A stretch of 46,942 nt of DNA from an archaeon (GTDB lineage: Archaea; Thermoproteota; Nitrososphaeria; Nitrososphaerales; JACAEJ01): assembly GCA_024256285.1 (NCBI GenBank), contig JACGUG010000005.1, positions 1-46,942 on the forward strand, read 5' to 3'. Each line of letters opens with the position of its first letter. The stretch's first letter is position 1. Shown here piece by piece: positions 1-7,683 of this stretch. Under the pieces are notes generated by a model. It was not told the origin of the DNA, did not search any database, and saw only the letters and a list, made by a program, of their open reading frames with translations. The position numbers and the translations under genes were made by a program.

Positions 1-124
1 CCATCGCAACGATACTTTAAATTTTTGGACTAAAAAAACTTTGGATTTGTAAAGGTCTCGACTTCATCCATTATAGTTAAGTAGGTGCCATAATGTAATG
101 TAATGATGTCTTGGTGGTCGTTCT

Positions 125-1234
125 TTGATCCCTATCAATGAACCCTTGATAAGTGAAGAGGAGAGAGTAGAAGTGATGAGGGTCCTGGATAGTGGCAGGC
201 TTACAGATTCCAGTTTGGAGGGGGGCTTTATGGTAAAAGAGTTCGAGAAGATTTTTGCCAACTTCGTTGGCGTTAAGTATGCAGTGGCTGTAAATTCTGG
301 TACCTCGGCATTACTCGCCTCTCTCTTATCACTGGATGTTGGTTATGGCGATGAGGTTCTCATGCCCTCCTTCACCTTCGTTGCTACAGCCAATGCGGTT
401 CTTGTTGCAGGTGCAAGACCAGTCTTTGTAGACATCGATCTAAATGACTACACCATTGATATAAGCGACCTTGAAAGAAAGATCAACAAAAGATGTAAAG
501 CGGTAATCCCTGTACATCTCTATGGCCATCCTGCCAATATGGACCCCATAATCGAATTGGCCAGAGAGCATGATCTATTCGTAATAGAGGATGCCGCCCA
601 GTCCCTTGGCGCTTCATATAAAGGGAGGCAGACTGGTGCGATTGGGGATCTAGGTTGCTTCAGCTTCTATCCTACCAAAGTTATAACATGTGGCGAGGGT
701 GGTGCTATAACGACTGACGATGAAGATCTGTATATTAAGTTGAAGATGGTTAGAAACCATGGGATAGTAAATGATTACAATTCAGAGGTATTGGGTCTTA
801 ATTTGAGGATGCCTGAAATTGGGGCTGCTTTGATCAAGGCACAGATGAAGAGGATCAACTCATTTTTAGAGGTGAGAAGAAAGAATGCAGAAAGGCTCTC
901 AGAATCCCTTGATGGTTTGGAAGGGATGAAGTTGCCGAGAGAGAAAGAGGGCTGTGTCCATAATTGGTATCTCTATACGATCTTTGTAGAGAAGAACCGA
1001 GATGAGGTATTGGAGAGCCTCAATAAAAGGGGAGTCGGAGCCACTGCTTACTATAGAACACCGGTGCATAAAACCGATCTTTACACCAGACTTGGTTATG
1101 GTAATATATCTCTCCCCAACACCATCTTGGCATCTGAGCATGTCGCATCTCTACCAGTTCACCCGGGGCTTGCAGATAGCGATCTTTCTGTTATAACCTC
1201 TTCGATCAGAGAAGCTATTAAAACCAACTTTTGA
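125..1234 (+). CDS. DegT/DnrJ/EryC1/StrS-family PLP aminotransferase
   Basis: A 369-residue fold-type I aminotransferase of the family that makes amino-sugar nucleotides. The family signature is clear: NSGTSA near residue 57, EDAAQS with the cofactor-ring Asp near 156, and SFYPTK with the probable Schiff-base Lys at 185. The length is normal for the family. The start is a TTG, supported by a GGTGG Shine-Dalgarno-like element at about 114-118. The next gene, a DPM1-like glycosyltransferase, begins 20 nt downstream, so the two probably form one transcript serving surface-glycan or lipid-linked sugar synthesis. The sugar substrate cannot be told from sequence. Confidence 0.9.
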   Translation: MIPINEPLISEEERVEVMRVLDSGRLTDSSLEGGFMVKEFEKIFANFVGVKYAVAVNSGTSALLASLLSLDVGYGDEVLMPSFTFVATANAVLVAGARPVFVDIDLNDYTIDISDLERKINKRCKAVIPVHLYGHPANMDPIIELAREHDLFVIEDAAQSLGASYKGRQTGAIGDLGCFSFYPTKVITCGEGGAITTDDEDLYIKLKMVRNHGIVNDYNSEVLGLNLRMPEIGAALIKAQMKRINSFLEVRRKNAERLSESLDGLEGMKLPREKEGCVHNWYLYTIFVEKNRDEVLESLNKRGVGATAYYRTPVHKTDLYTRLGYGNISLPNTILASEHVASLPVHPGLADSDLSVITSSIREAIKTNF

Positions 1235-1254
1235 GATTCGATAGAGTGAGGTAA

Positions 1255-2034
1255 ATGGCACGAATCGCTGTATTGATCCCAACCTACAATGAACGTGATA
1301 ACATCTCTCTGCTTATAGATAAAGTCTTTAACAACTTCTCTGATGGAACCCACGATGTGCACATAGTAGTCATAGATGACAATAGCTCGGATGGGACGGG
1401 GTACATAGTGGCGAAGATTGCTGAGGTCAACGATCACGTCCACCTTTTATCTAGACCTGGCAAGTATGGATTGGGCTCAGCCTACATGGATGGCTTGAGA
1501 TGGTCTGATTCAAACCTTTCCCCAGATGTCTTTGTACAGATGGATGCTGATCTATCACACCCTCCTCACTACTTGCCAACTCTTGTAAAAGAGGCTCTTG
1601 AGGGACATGATGTAACAATAGGGTCGAGATACGTCGAAGGCGGCGGGTCTGTATCATGGTCATGGTATCGCAGAGTAATAAGTAGAGGTGCGAACTCGAT
1701 AGCACGTTTGATGCTCAGAATAAGGGAGAAAGATGCCACGAGTGGATTCAGGACCTTGAGCAGAAGGGCTGTTCACGCTCTACTTGACTTTGATTTAAGT
1801 AGCAAGGGCTACGCTTACCAGATCGAGAGTCTTTTCTTATACTCCACACTGGGATTGTCTATCAAGGAAGTTCCTATCTTATTTTTTGAGAGAAGAAAGG
1901 GAGAGACGAAACTCTCAATTTTGGAGATCTTGAACTTTGTCTATCTGCTTATGTTTATGAGCCTAACAAGATTCAAGGCATTAAAGCAGTTTAAGAACAT
2001 ATCGAGACATAGTAAGGGAAACTTCAAATATTAG
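1255..2034 (+). CDS. Dolichyl-phosphate mannosyltransferase-like GT2 glycosyltransferase
   Basis: A 259-residue GT-A glycosyltransferase resembling DPM1. It would transfer a sugar, probably mannose, from a nucleotide sugar to a polyprenyl phosphate at the inner membrane face. Visible motifs are LIPTYNE near residue 8, VIDDNSSDGT near 39-48, and MDADLSHPP at 96-104, which contains the metal-binding DxD. I see no C-terminal multi-membrane GtrA-like extension, only a hydrophobic patch (FVYLLMFM) near residue 235. It starts at ATG 20 nt after the DegT gene with GAGGT just upstream. The lipid acceptor and sugar are inferred from the family. Confidence 0.88.
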   Translation: MARIAVLIPTYNERDNISLLIDKVFNNFSDGTHDVHIVVIDDNSSDGTGYIVAKIAEVNDHVHLLSRPGKYGLGSAYMDGLRWSDSNLSPDVFVQMDADLSHPPHYLPTLVKEALEGHDVTIGSRYVEGGGSVSWSWYRRVISRGANSIARLMLRIREKDATSGFRTLSRRAVHALLDFDLSSKGYAYQIESLFLYSTLGLSIKEVPILFFERRKGETKLSILEILNFVYLLMFMSLTRFKALKQFKNISRHSKGNFKY

Positions 2035-2054
2035 TACTATATAAAGAAAGTACC

Positions 2055-2267
2055 TTGAGCAACTCTGAGATCGAGAAAGTCTTTGGAGGGGTTGTATACG
2101 AGTGTGTCCGATGTGGCACAAGGGTTACGGCTGAGGAGCTGGCTCAACTGCCAGAGATCAAGTGCATCTGTGGGTACAGAGTACTTAAGAAGGTCAGACC
2201 GCCTATAGTCAAGCAGGTAAAAGCAGTCTGATCAACGAATATCGTCCTCCCAATTCTATTGTATGAT
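2055..2267 (+). CDS. rpoP: DNA-directed RNA polymerase subunit P (Rpo12)
   Basis: A small zinc-ribbon subunit of archaeal RNA polymerase. The reading frame from TTG at 2055 gives YECVRCGTRV (CxxC), then IKCICGYRVLKK and RPPIVKQVK, a classic RpoP core. As read, the protein runs on to 70 residues with the tail SSLINEYRPPNSIV before TGA at 2265. RpoP normally ends within a few residues of VKQVK. Removing one A from the five-A run at 2219-2223 gives the usual ending KAV followed by TGA at 2230-2232. An indel, real or from sequencing, is therefore likely. A TATA-like ACTATATAAAG lies at about 2036-2046, overlapping the end of the gene before. The N-terminal start is uncertain. Confidence 0.85.
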
Positions 2268-2359
2268 GAGTCTATATGTAAAGCTTCGACTAATGTCGAT
2301 CAATCAATGATATAGGGAGATGATTAATTTACTTGCAACGTAGTGATCAGGCGATAAAT

Positions 2360-2467
2360 TTGAAGAGTTCTGAAGAAATAGGCATATCAGGCTATGGGGC
2401 ATACATCCCCATATACAGACTTCCTACAACCGAAGTGGCTAGAATTTGGCGAGGGGGAACCCTATAG
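2360..2467 (+). pseudogene. HMG-CoA synthase N-terminal remnant
   Basis: From TTG at 2360 the frame reads [15 protein letters not shown] and then TTEVARIW, which is the N-terminus of archaeal hydroxymethylglutaryl-CoA synthase (usually about 350 residues). After roughly 30 residues the match stops abruptly at RGG and the frame ends at TAG 2465. Immediately downstream, in another frame, lies the C-terminus of a thiolase. The simplest reading is a deletion of about 2 kb that joined the start of HMG-CoA synthase to the end of the adjacent thiolase gene. The catalytic Cys region is gone, so this copy cannot make HMG-CoA. Confidence 0.8.
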
Positions 2468-2622
2468 GCGCTACAGGTGTTTACCAGATAGCAGAAGCCC
2501 ATCTACAACTGACAGATCGAGCTGGGCAGAATCAGGTAGAAGGTGCGGAATTTGGGATGAGCCAGAATGTAGGCGGGATAGACACTACATCTATAATCCA
2601 TGTATTAAGGAGGGTTGCATGA
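2449..2622 (+). pseudogene. Thiolase (acetyl-CoA C-acetyltransferase) C-terminal remnant
   Basis: This frame reads [10 protein letters not shown], then VYQIAEAHLQLTDRAG, QNQVEGAEFGMSQNVGG and IDTTSIIHVLRRVA before TGA at 2620. It is the C-terminal part of the archaeal thiolase that works with HMG-CoA synthase, including the active-site G(H/N)PIGATG loop. About 57 of roughly 390 residues remain and there is no start codon. The fragment begins within the last codons of the HMG-CoA synthase remnant and ends in an ATGATGA overlap with the DUF35 gene, the normal operon spacing. It is clearly non-functional. Confidence 0.82.
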
Positions 2623-3013
2623 TGAGTATATCTTACTGGAGGATGAAAGATAGGTACTATAGACTCATGGGGTCCCTATGCAAAGCATGTGGGTCAGAGT
2701 TCTTCCCTTCTGTCTACAGGTGCAGAAAGTGTGGCTCCGAGGATTTGGTTGATAAAGAGATGCCAAAGACTGGGAAGGTCTTGACTTATACTGTCCTCCA
2801 CCAAGTTATGGATGGCTTTGAAGATGAAGAGCCTCTTCTTTTGGCGATAATAAGCCTCGATAACGGGGTCAAAGTTTTAGGGCAGATAGTAGATACACAG
2901 CCGGACCGGATTCAGACAGGTGACCTGTCAAGGCAGTCTTCAGAAGGGTAAGGGTTGATAAGAGAACAGGGCGGATAATGTATGGTTACAAATTCACTAA
3001 AATCGAAAATTGA
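2619..3013 (+). pseudogene. DUF35 acyl-CoA-binding zinc ribbon/OB-fold protein, frameshifted
   Basis: DUF35 proteins bridge thiolase and HMG-CoA synthase in archaea and channel acetoacetyl-CoA. The N-terminal frame from ATG 2619 has the rubredoxin-like zinc ribbon CKACGSEFFP and CRKCGSED, followed by an OB-fold region ending IVDTQPDRIQTGD. That frame then stops at 2951. The rest of the domain (PVKAVFRRVRVDK, TGRIMYGYKFTKIEN, TGA at 3011) is in another frame. Adding one C to CC at 2924-2925 restores GDPVKAVFRR and an intact protein of about 130 residues. The gene is either broken or carries a sequencing indel. Its two partner genes next door are deleted. Confidence 0.8.
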
Positions 3014-3098
3014 AAAAAGGTTTTGAAGATGGATATGAAAGAATTAATTTTATGATATCAGTCATATATCTTCTTTTTGATGTCACTTAAGTCATGTT

Positions 3099-3827
3099 GT
3101 GATAAGAATGGATCTTCCCCCAATCCTATTAGGTTGTAGCCCTTTCATCGGCGCAGGACAGTTCGGAGCGAAAGCATATTACTACTATCAGAAGTTTTAC
3201 CTTCAACCAAAGAATATGGTCAAGCTCTTTAAAAAGAGCTTCGATCTTGGTGTGAAATCGATTCAGCTCTTGTCCGATAGACCTGTTGACGCCCTTATCG
3301 AAGCATCCCGTACAGCAGGGGTGAATCCCTTTGTGATCTACTCAACAGACCTATCTGGAGTAGGGTTAAGGAGGACCTTAGAGAGGCTCAGGTCTTTAGA
3401 GCCCGAGGTCATCGCTGTACACGCAGGGATCGCAGATAGCTTCGATGTGAATGAGATTATGAAACGTATCGATATAGTAAGAGAATACGGTTCGATTGCT
3501 GGCATTGCTACTCACAGACCTGGCACAACTCTCCCATGGATAAAGGAGAAGAGAATACCAGTAGAGGTAATACTTGCACCTCTAAATCCGATAGGATACT
3601 GCATGGAGCCTGATTTTGAGACCAGTATGAAGGCGATAAGAGAGTGCTCACATAAGATTGTAGCTATAAAGCCACTAGCTGCTGGCAGATTGGCACCAAG
3701 AGAAGCCCTTAACTTCGTCTATAGTTATGTGGATAACGTTGCCGTTGGTATTGCATCTGGGGAAGAGATGAAGGAAACTTATGATGCTGCAGATATAGCC
3801 TTTAAAGAGAGAAAGGTTAGAGAGTAA
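3099..3827 (+). CDS. Conserved TIM-barrel-like protein of unknown function
   Basis: A 242-residue soluble protein beginning with the striking motif LLGCSPFIGAGQFGAKA. It has alternating beta/alpha segments (VKSIQLLSDRP, VIAVHAGIADSF, VAIKPLAAGRL, VAVGIASGEEM) that resemble an aldo/keto-reductase or related TIM barrel. IKPLAAGRL and the final VGIASGEEM resemble the phosphate-binding end of aldo/keto reductases. I do not see the complete Asp-Tyr-Lys-His tetrad, so no reaction is assigned. The start is GTG 3099 or ATG 3108. A TATA-like CATATATC at 3063-3070 would put transcription start near these codons, suggesting a leaderless mRNA. The gene is intact, unlike its upstream neighbours. Confidence 0.6.
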   Translation: MIRMDLPPILLGCSPFIGAGQFGAKAYYYYQKFYLQPKNMVKLFKKSFDLGVKSIQLLSDRPVDALIEASRTAGVNPFVIYSTDLSGVGLRRTLERLRSLEPEVIAVHAGIADSFDVNEIMKRIDIVREYGSIAGIATHRPGTTLPWIKEKRIPVEVILAPLNPIGYCMEPDFETSMKAIRECSHKIVAIKPLAAGRLAPREALNFVYSYVDNVAVGIASGEEMKETYDAADIAFKERKVRE

Positions 3828-4137
3828 AGTAATATTATATAAAAAATCTAAAGACCGACCTTTATCGATAAACCATTATCATATTCTAATTCTTTTGATC
3901 GAATGGGCTGAAGGGTTTAAGGCTAAGCCAAGCCTATTTGGTGAGACATCAACTAGACTCAAAAATGACATAGGAGTGTGGTTCATATGATCACCGAACC
4001 GAATCAATTGTGAGAATGCCACAAGTACCTGATCAAGATCCAAAGAAACCAGAAGCAGACTTATCATCGCAATATACGTATTCTTATATATGATAAGTGA
4101 TAAAAAATCCAACTTTAGAAAATAGGAGAAGAACACC
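3828..4137. other. Intergenic stretch with promoter of the downstream MDR gene
   Basis: This 310-base stretch holds no convincing gene on either strand. It is AT-rich. A TATA-like TATATAT at 4085-4091 and an AGGAG ribosome-binding site at 4124-4128 precede the ATG at 4138. No tRNA or box C/D structure was recognised. Confidence 0.5.
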
Positions 4138-5100
4138 ATGAAGGCAGTTGTATATGAAAAATACGGTTCACCTGAAGTTCTTGAATTTAGAGAAATAGAA
4201 AAACCCACGGTCATGGAAGATGATGTACTCGTAAAAATTCATGCCGCATCCATGAATCCAATGGACGTGCATTTTCGAAGTGGCACTCCATTTATGGCCC
4301 GATTAATGACAGGTCTCCTAAAACCAAAGAGTAAGATATTGGGATTTGATTTTGCTGGGAAGATTGAGTCGGTGGGAGAAAACGTAGAGCAGTTTAAAAA
4401 AGACGATGATGTTTTTGGTTTGGTACCACCTGAGCGTGTTGATGGTGGTGCTAATGCAGAGTACGTATGTGTTTCTGAAAAAGATATAGCGTTAAAACCT
4501 GTTAATATGACCTATGAGCAAGCTGCGGCAGTTCCTGTTGCTGCTCCTATGGCACTACAAGGTCTTCGAGATAAGGGGAATATCAAACCTGGACAGAGAG
4601 TTCTTATCAATGGAGCATCTGGAGGCATTGGGACTTTCGCTGTTCAAATAGCTAAATCCTTCGGGGTAGAAGTCACTGGAGTATGTAGTACAAGGAATTT
4701 AGAGCTTGTAAAATCCATTGGAGCAGACGAGGTTATTGATTATACAAAGGAAGATTTCACAAAAAAGGATCAGAGTTATAATCTTATTTTCGATGTAGTA
4801 GCTAAAAACTCGTTTTCAAAATGTAAGAACGCCTTAACCCCCGAAGGAATATATGTTACAACTGCTTACGGGCCTAAGCTGCTTCTTCAAAAGTACTGGA
4901 CTTCAATGACCAGTAGTAAAAAAATGATTCCAATGTGGGGGAAACGCAGCAAGGAAGATCTAATTTTCCTCAGGGATCTTATTGAGGCCGGAAAAATAAC
5001 ATCTGTAATAGATAGGGTTTATCCGCTGAATGAAATTGCTGAAGCTCATCGGTATGTCGGAAAAGGACACGCAAGAGGAAAAGTAATCATAACTTTATAA
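4138..5100 (+). CDS. NAD(P)-dependent MDR oxidoreductase, quinone-reductase-like
   Basis: A 320-residue medium-chain dehydrogenase/reductase of the zinc-free quinone oxidoreductase type. It has the N-terminal GroES-like part (MKAVVYEKYGSPEVL, DFAGKIESVG) and a Rossmann part with INGASGGIGTFAVQIAK, which contains the nucleotide-binding GxxGxxG-like loop near residues 158-165. The structural zinc Cys cluster and the catalytic CxGxD/GHE zinc ligands are absent. A clear AGGAG ribosome-binding site lies 9 nt before the ATG. Codon use is more AT-rich than in the genes on either side, and it sits beside a small gene of similar composition, so transfer is possible. The natural substrate is unknown. 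Confidence 0.85.
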   Translation: MKAVVYEKYGSPEVLEFREIEKPTVMEDDVLVKIHAASMNPMDVHFRSGTPFMARLMTGLLKPKSKILGFDFAGKIESVGENVEQFKKDDDVFGLVPPERVDGGANAEYVCVSEKDIALKPVNMTYEQAAAVPVAAPMALQGLRDKGNIKPGQRVLINGASGGIGTFAVQIAKSFGVEVTGVCSTRNLELVKSIGADEVIDYTKEDFTKKDQSYNLIFDVVAKNSFSKCKNALTPEGIYVTTAYGPKLLLQKYWTSMTSSKKMIPMWGKRSKEDLIFLRDLIEAGKITSVIDRVYPLNEIAEAHRYVGKGHARGKVIITL

Positions 5101-5284
5101 CATAACCCCAAACCCAACATCAGGCTGTGTCGATCTAGATGGGTGTTTCGGGTGACGCAATAACAACCTTTTTTATTTTTTTATGGTAAGACAGTCTTAA
5201 TGGTAGGTAAACTAGGGTAAGCTAAGGTATAGTTGTTCATTTAATATATTATTGAAAAGTAGGTTTAATATGTAATGGAGTAGA

Positions 5285-5802
5285 ATGTCAAAAACCAATC
5301 CTCTAGACGAACTCGAAAAATTACTTGAAGAAAGGTCTAAAGAGCGAGCGTCTCTTTTCAAGGCTTTTACTGCAGCCATTCCATCAATACGTCAGAGTAC
5401 TATAGGATGGTTTAAATTTGAAGTAGATGTCCTTTGGAAGGAAATGAATTTGCTTGAAGGAGTAATGCCTGAAGAAGTTTTGAATGGAAAATAAGACTGT
5501 CAGAGATACAAGATAAATTTGATAAATCTATCGGAACCATGGATAACATAGTCAAAGATGTAGAGGAAGGTAAAATAACCACTTTAGGGGAGATATACAA
5601 AGGTAAAAAATCAAAACCTTCATTTCCTACACTTCCGACCGAAGAAGAGAAAGCTGAAGACTTTGCTGCAAATTTATTAGAGATTTTCGATTCCGCATGG
5701 GATTTGGAAAAGCTAATTGACGAAGTTGAATCCGAAGCTAGGAGAACTTTGTTGTTAAGACGATTAGTCAAGATTGAGTTAGAAAGTAAGTACAAAGGTT
5801 AG
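5285..5802 (+). pseudogene. Hypothetical charged helical protein, probably one gene split by a frameshift
   Basis: I do not recognise the family. A first frame runs from ATG 5285 to TAA 5494 (69 residues: MSKTNPLDELEKLLEE, ends EEVLNGK). A second frame continues to TAG 5802 (87 residues from its first ATG at 5539). The second frame stays open upstream through KIRLSEIQDKFDKSIGT right up to the end of the first. Adding one A to the four-A run at 5488-5491 joins them into one protein of about 172 residues. It is rich in Glu, Lys and Leu, probably mostly helical or coiled-coil, and has no signal peptide or membrane segment. Two separate small proteins remain possible. Confidence 0.5.
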
Positions 5803-5934
5803 ACTAAACTGATATAACTTCCAAAAATAAGGTGTTAGGGGCTATCAACCCGCCCCAATAAGTTGGGAGACGTTTATTAAAGCACCATTTTGGGGGCTTA
5901 ATTTATATTAGAGGGAATCTCGCCAAGAAATCTG

Positions 5935-7683
5935 TTGAACTTGACAAAAGAAAGTAAAGCTGAAAAGTTGACAGAATTGGCAAGAAGGCGAGGATTCTTC
6001 TGGCCAGCTCTAGAGCTCTATGGCGGCGTAAGCGGATTCTTATCCTTTGGAGAACTTGGCGTGAAGCTCAAGGAGAAGATCATCAGATTGTGGAGGGATT
6101 ATTTCGTTTACAGGCATGACTTTACCGAGGTCGATACACCTTTGATATCCCCCTACACGGTCTTCGAAGTATCAGGCCATGTAGAGAGCTTCAAAGACCC
6201 CATGGCAGAGTGCTCCAAATGTCATAGGAAGTTCAGAGCAGACCATCTTTTGATGGAATTCGGTCGCCATGTCCCAGAAAGGATGAGTATCGAGGATATG
6301 AAGAAAGAGTTGAACAAAGGAGATGTTAAGTGCAAAGAATGTGGTAACACGAAATGGGATGTAGGGCATTTCCTAACTATGTTCAGAACGACTATAGGAC
6401 CCTACAGCGAGAATGAAGGGTTCATGCGCCCTGAGACAGCTCAAGGTATGTTCACAGAGTTCAAGCGCCTTTATGAAGTATCGAGAGGTAAGATGCCTCT
6501 TGGTGTAGCGCAGATAGGGAAAGCCTTTAGGAATGAAATTTCGCCAAGGCAGGGCGTGATAAGGCTCAGAGAGTTCTCTATGATGGAAGTGGAGTTCTTC
6601 TTCGATCCATCAGACCCTGCTTGTCATCTTTTAGACCAAGTAGAAGATGAAGAGCTGAGGATACTGCCAGAGGAGACAGTCGCAAAGGGTATAGAAGAGC
6701 CCCTTGTTATGACTGTCAAAGAAGCTCTGAACAAAGGAGTGATAAAACAGGAGTGGCTTGCATACTTTATGGTACTGTCAAAGAAATTCTTAAGAAAACT
6801 CGGTATACCCGAGGATCAACAGAGGTTTTATGCAAAACTTCCTGGAGAGAGAGCCCATTATTCTGCCCAGACTTACGATCATGAAGTTCTCCTCGATAAG
6901 TTCGGGTGGGTCGAAGTGGCTGGGCATGCCTACAGAACGGATTATGACCTCAGCTCTCATATGAAGAAGAGCTCTGTCGACCTCTCTATTTCTGTGCAAC
7001 TAAAAGAGCCAATCAAAGTTAAGCGTCTGAAGATGAACATCGATGCAAAGAAGATCTGGAAGGCCTTCCCAGATAAGGTCAGTGGCATACTGAAAGGGTT
7101 ACATGGGATGAACCCAGAGGATGTGAAAAAGGAGATCGAAGATCTTGGAGCGGTAGTGGTCGAGGGGTGTAGATTGCCTATGGATGCAGTTGAATTTGTT
7201 GAGGTGGAAGAAGAGACGAAGGTCAGGCGTTTTATCCCTCACGTTGTAGAGCCAAGTTTTGGGATAGAGAGACTGATTTATGCTACACTCGAATATGCGT
7301 ACTGGGAGAAAGAAGAGCGAAGGGTCGTACTGAGAATTCTTCCATGCCTTGCCCCTATTCAAGCAGCAGTATTCCCATTGGTATCAAAGAAAAGATTGCA
7401 GAAAAAATCTCTGGCAGTACTAGAAGATTTGAGGAGGAGAGGGATCGATGTGATATACGACGATTCTGGCTCCATAGGTCGGAGGTATGCAAGGGCTGAT
7501 GAAATAGGTGTACCATTTTCCATAACGACAGACTATCAGACCTTAGATGATGATACTGTAACTGTGAGAGATAGAGATACATGGAAGCAGAAGAGGATTT
7601 CTGTTAAAGACCTCTCTGAATACCTCTTAGAGCTTTTACATTATAATTGTTCATTAGATGAGAGTAAAGAGAGTTATAGATGA
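5935..7683 (+). CDS. glyS: Glycyl-tRNA synthetase, archaeal/eukaryotic dimeric type
   Basis: A 582-residue class II synthetase that charges tRNA-Gly. The N-terminus has RRGFFWPALELYGG, followed by an insertion with a zinc-binding pattern (CSKCHRKF and CKECGNTKW). Motif 2 surrounds FRNEISPRQGVIRLREF and motif 3 is PSFGIERLIYATLEYAY. The C-terminal anticodon-binding domain starts around LPCLAPIQAAVFPL. The length matches the archaeal family. The start is TTG 5935; another TTG lies two codons later. The 3' end overlaps the convergent DUF92 gene by 30 nt. A short GC hairpin (GGGGC at 5838-5842, GCCCC at 5852-5856) lies upstream and its role is unknown. Confidence 0.95.
   Translation: MNLTKESKAEKLTELARRRGFFWPALELYGGVSGFLSFGELGVKLKEKIIRLWRDYFVYRHDFTEVDTPLISPYTVFEVSGHVESFKDPMAECSKCHRKFRADHLLMEFGRHVPERMSIEDMKKELNKGDVKCKECGNTKWDVGHFLTMFRTTIGPYSENEGFMRPETAQGMFTEFKRLYEVSRGKMPLGVAQIGKAFRNEISPRQGVIRLREFSMMEVEFFFDPSDPACHLLDQVEDEELRILPEETVAKGIEEPLVMTVKEALNKGVIKQEWLAYFMVLSKKFLRKLGIPEDQQRFYAKLPGERAHYSAQTYDHEVLLDKFGWVEVAGHAYRTDYDLSSHMKKSSVDLSISVQLKEPIKVKRLKMNIDAKKIWKAFPDKVSGILKGLHGMNPEDVKKEIEDLGAVVVEGCRLPMDAVEFVEVEEETKVRRFIPHVVEPSFGIERLIYATLEYAYWEKEERRVVLRILPCLAPIQAAVFPLVSKKRLQKKSLAVLEDLRRRGIDVIYDDSGSIGRRYARADEIGVPFSITTDYQTLDDDTVTVRDRDTWKQKRISVKDLSEYLLELLHYNCSLDESKESYR

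Noticed and set aside
2394-2951. One continuous 185-residue frame fused to DUF35.
   Set aside because: Its first ~75 residues are out-of-frame thiolase sequence; only the part from ATG 2619 matches a family.
5838-5856. GGGGC/GCCCC hairpin before glyS as a riboswitch or T-box-like leader.
   Set aside because: It is a single 5-bp stem with no further conserved elements, and T-boxes are not known in archaea.
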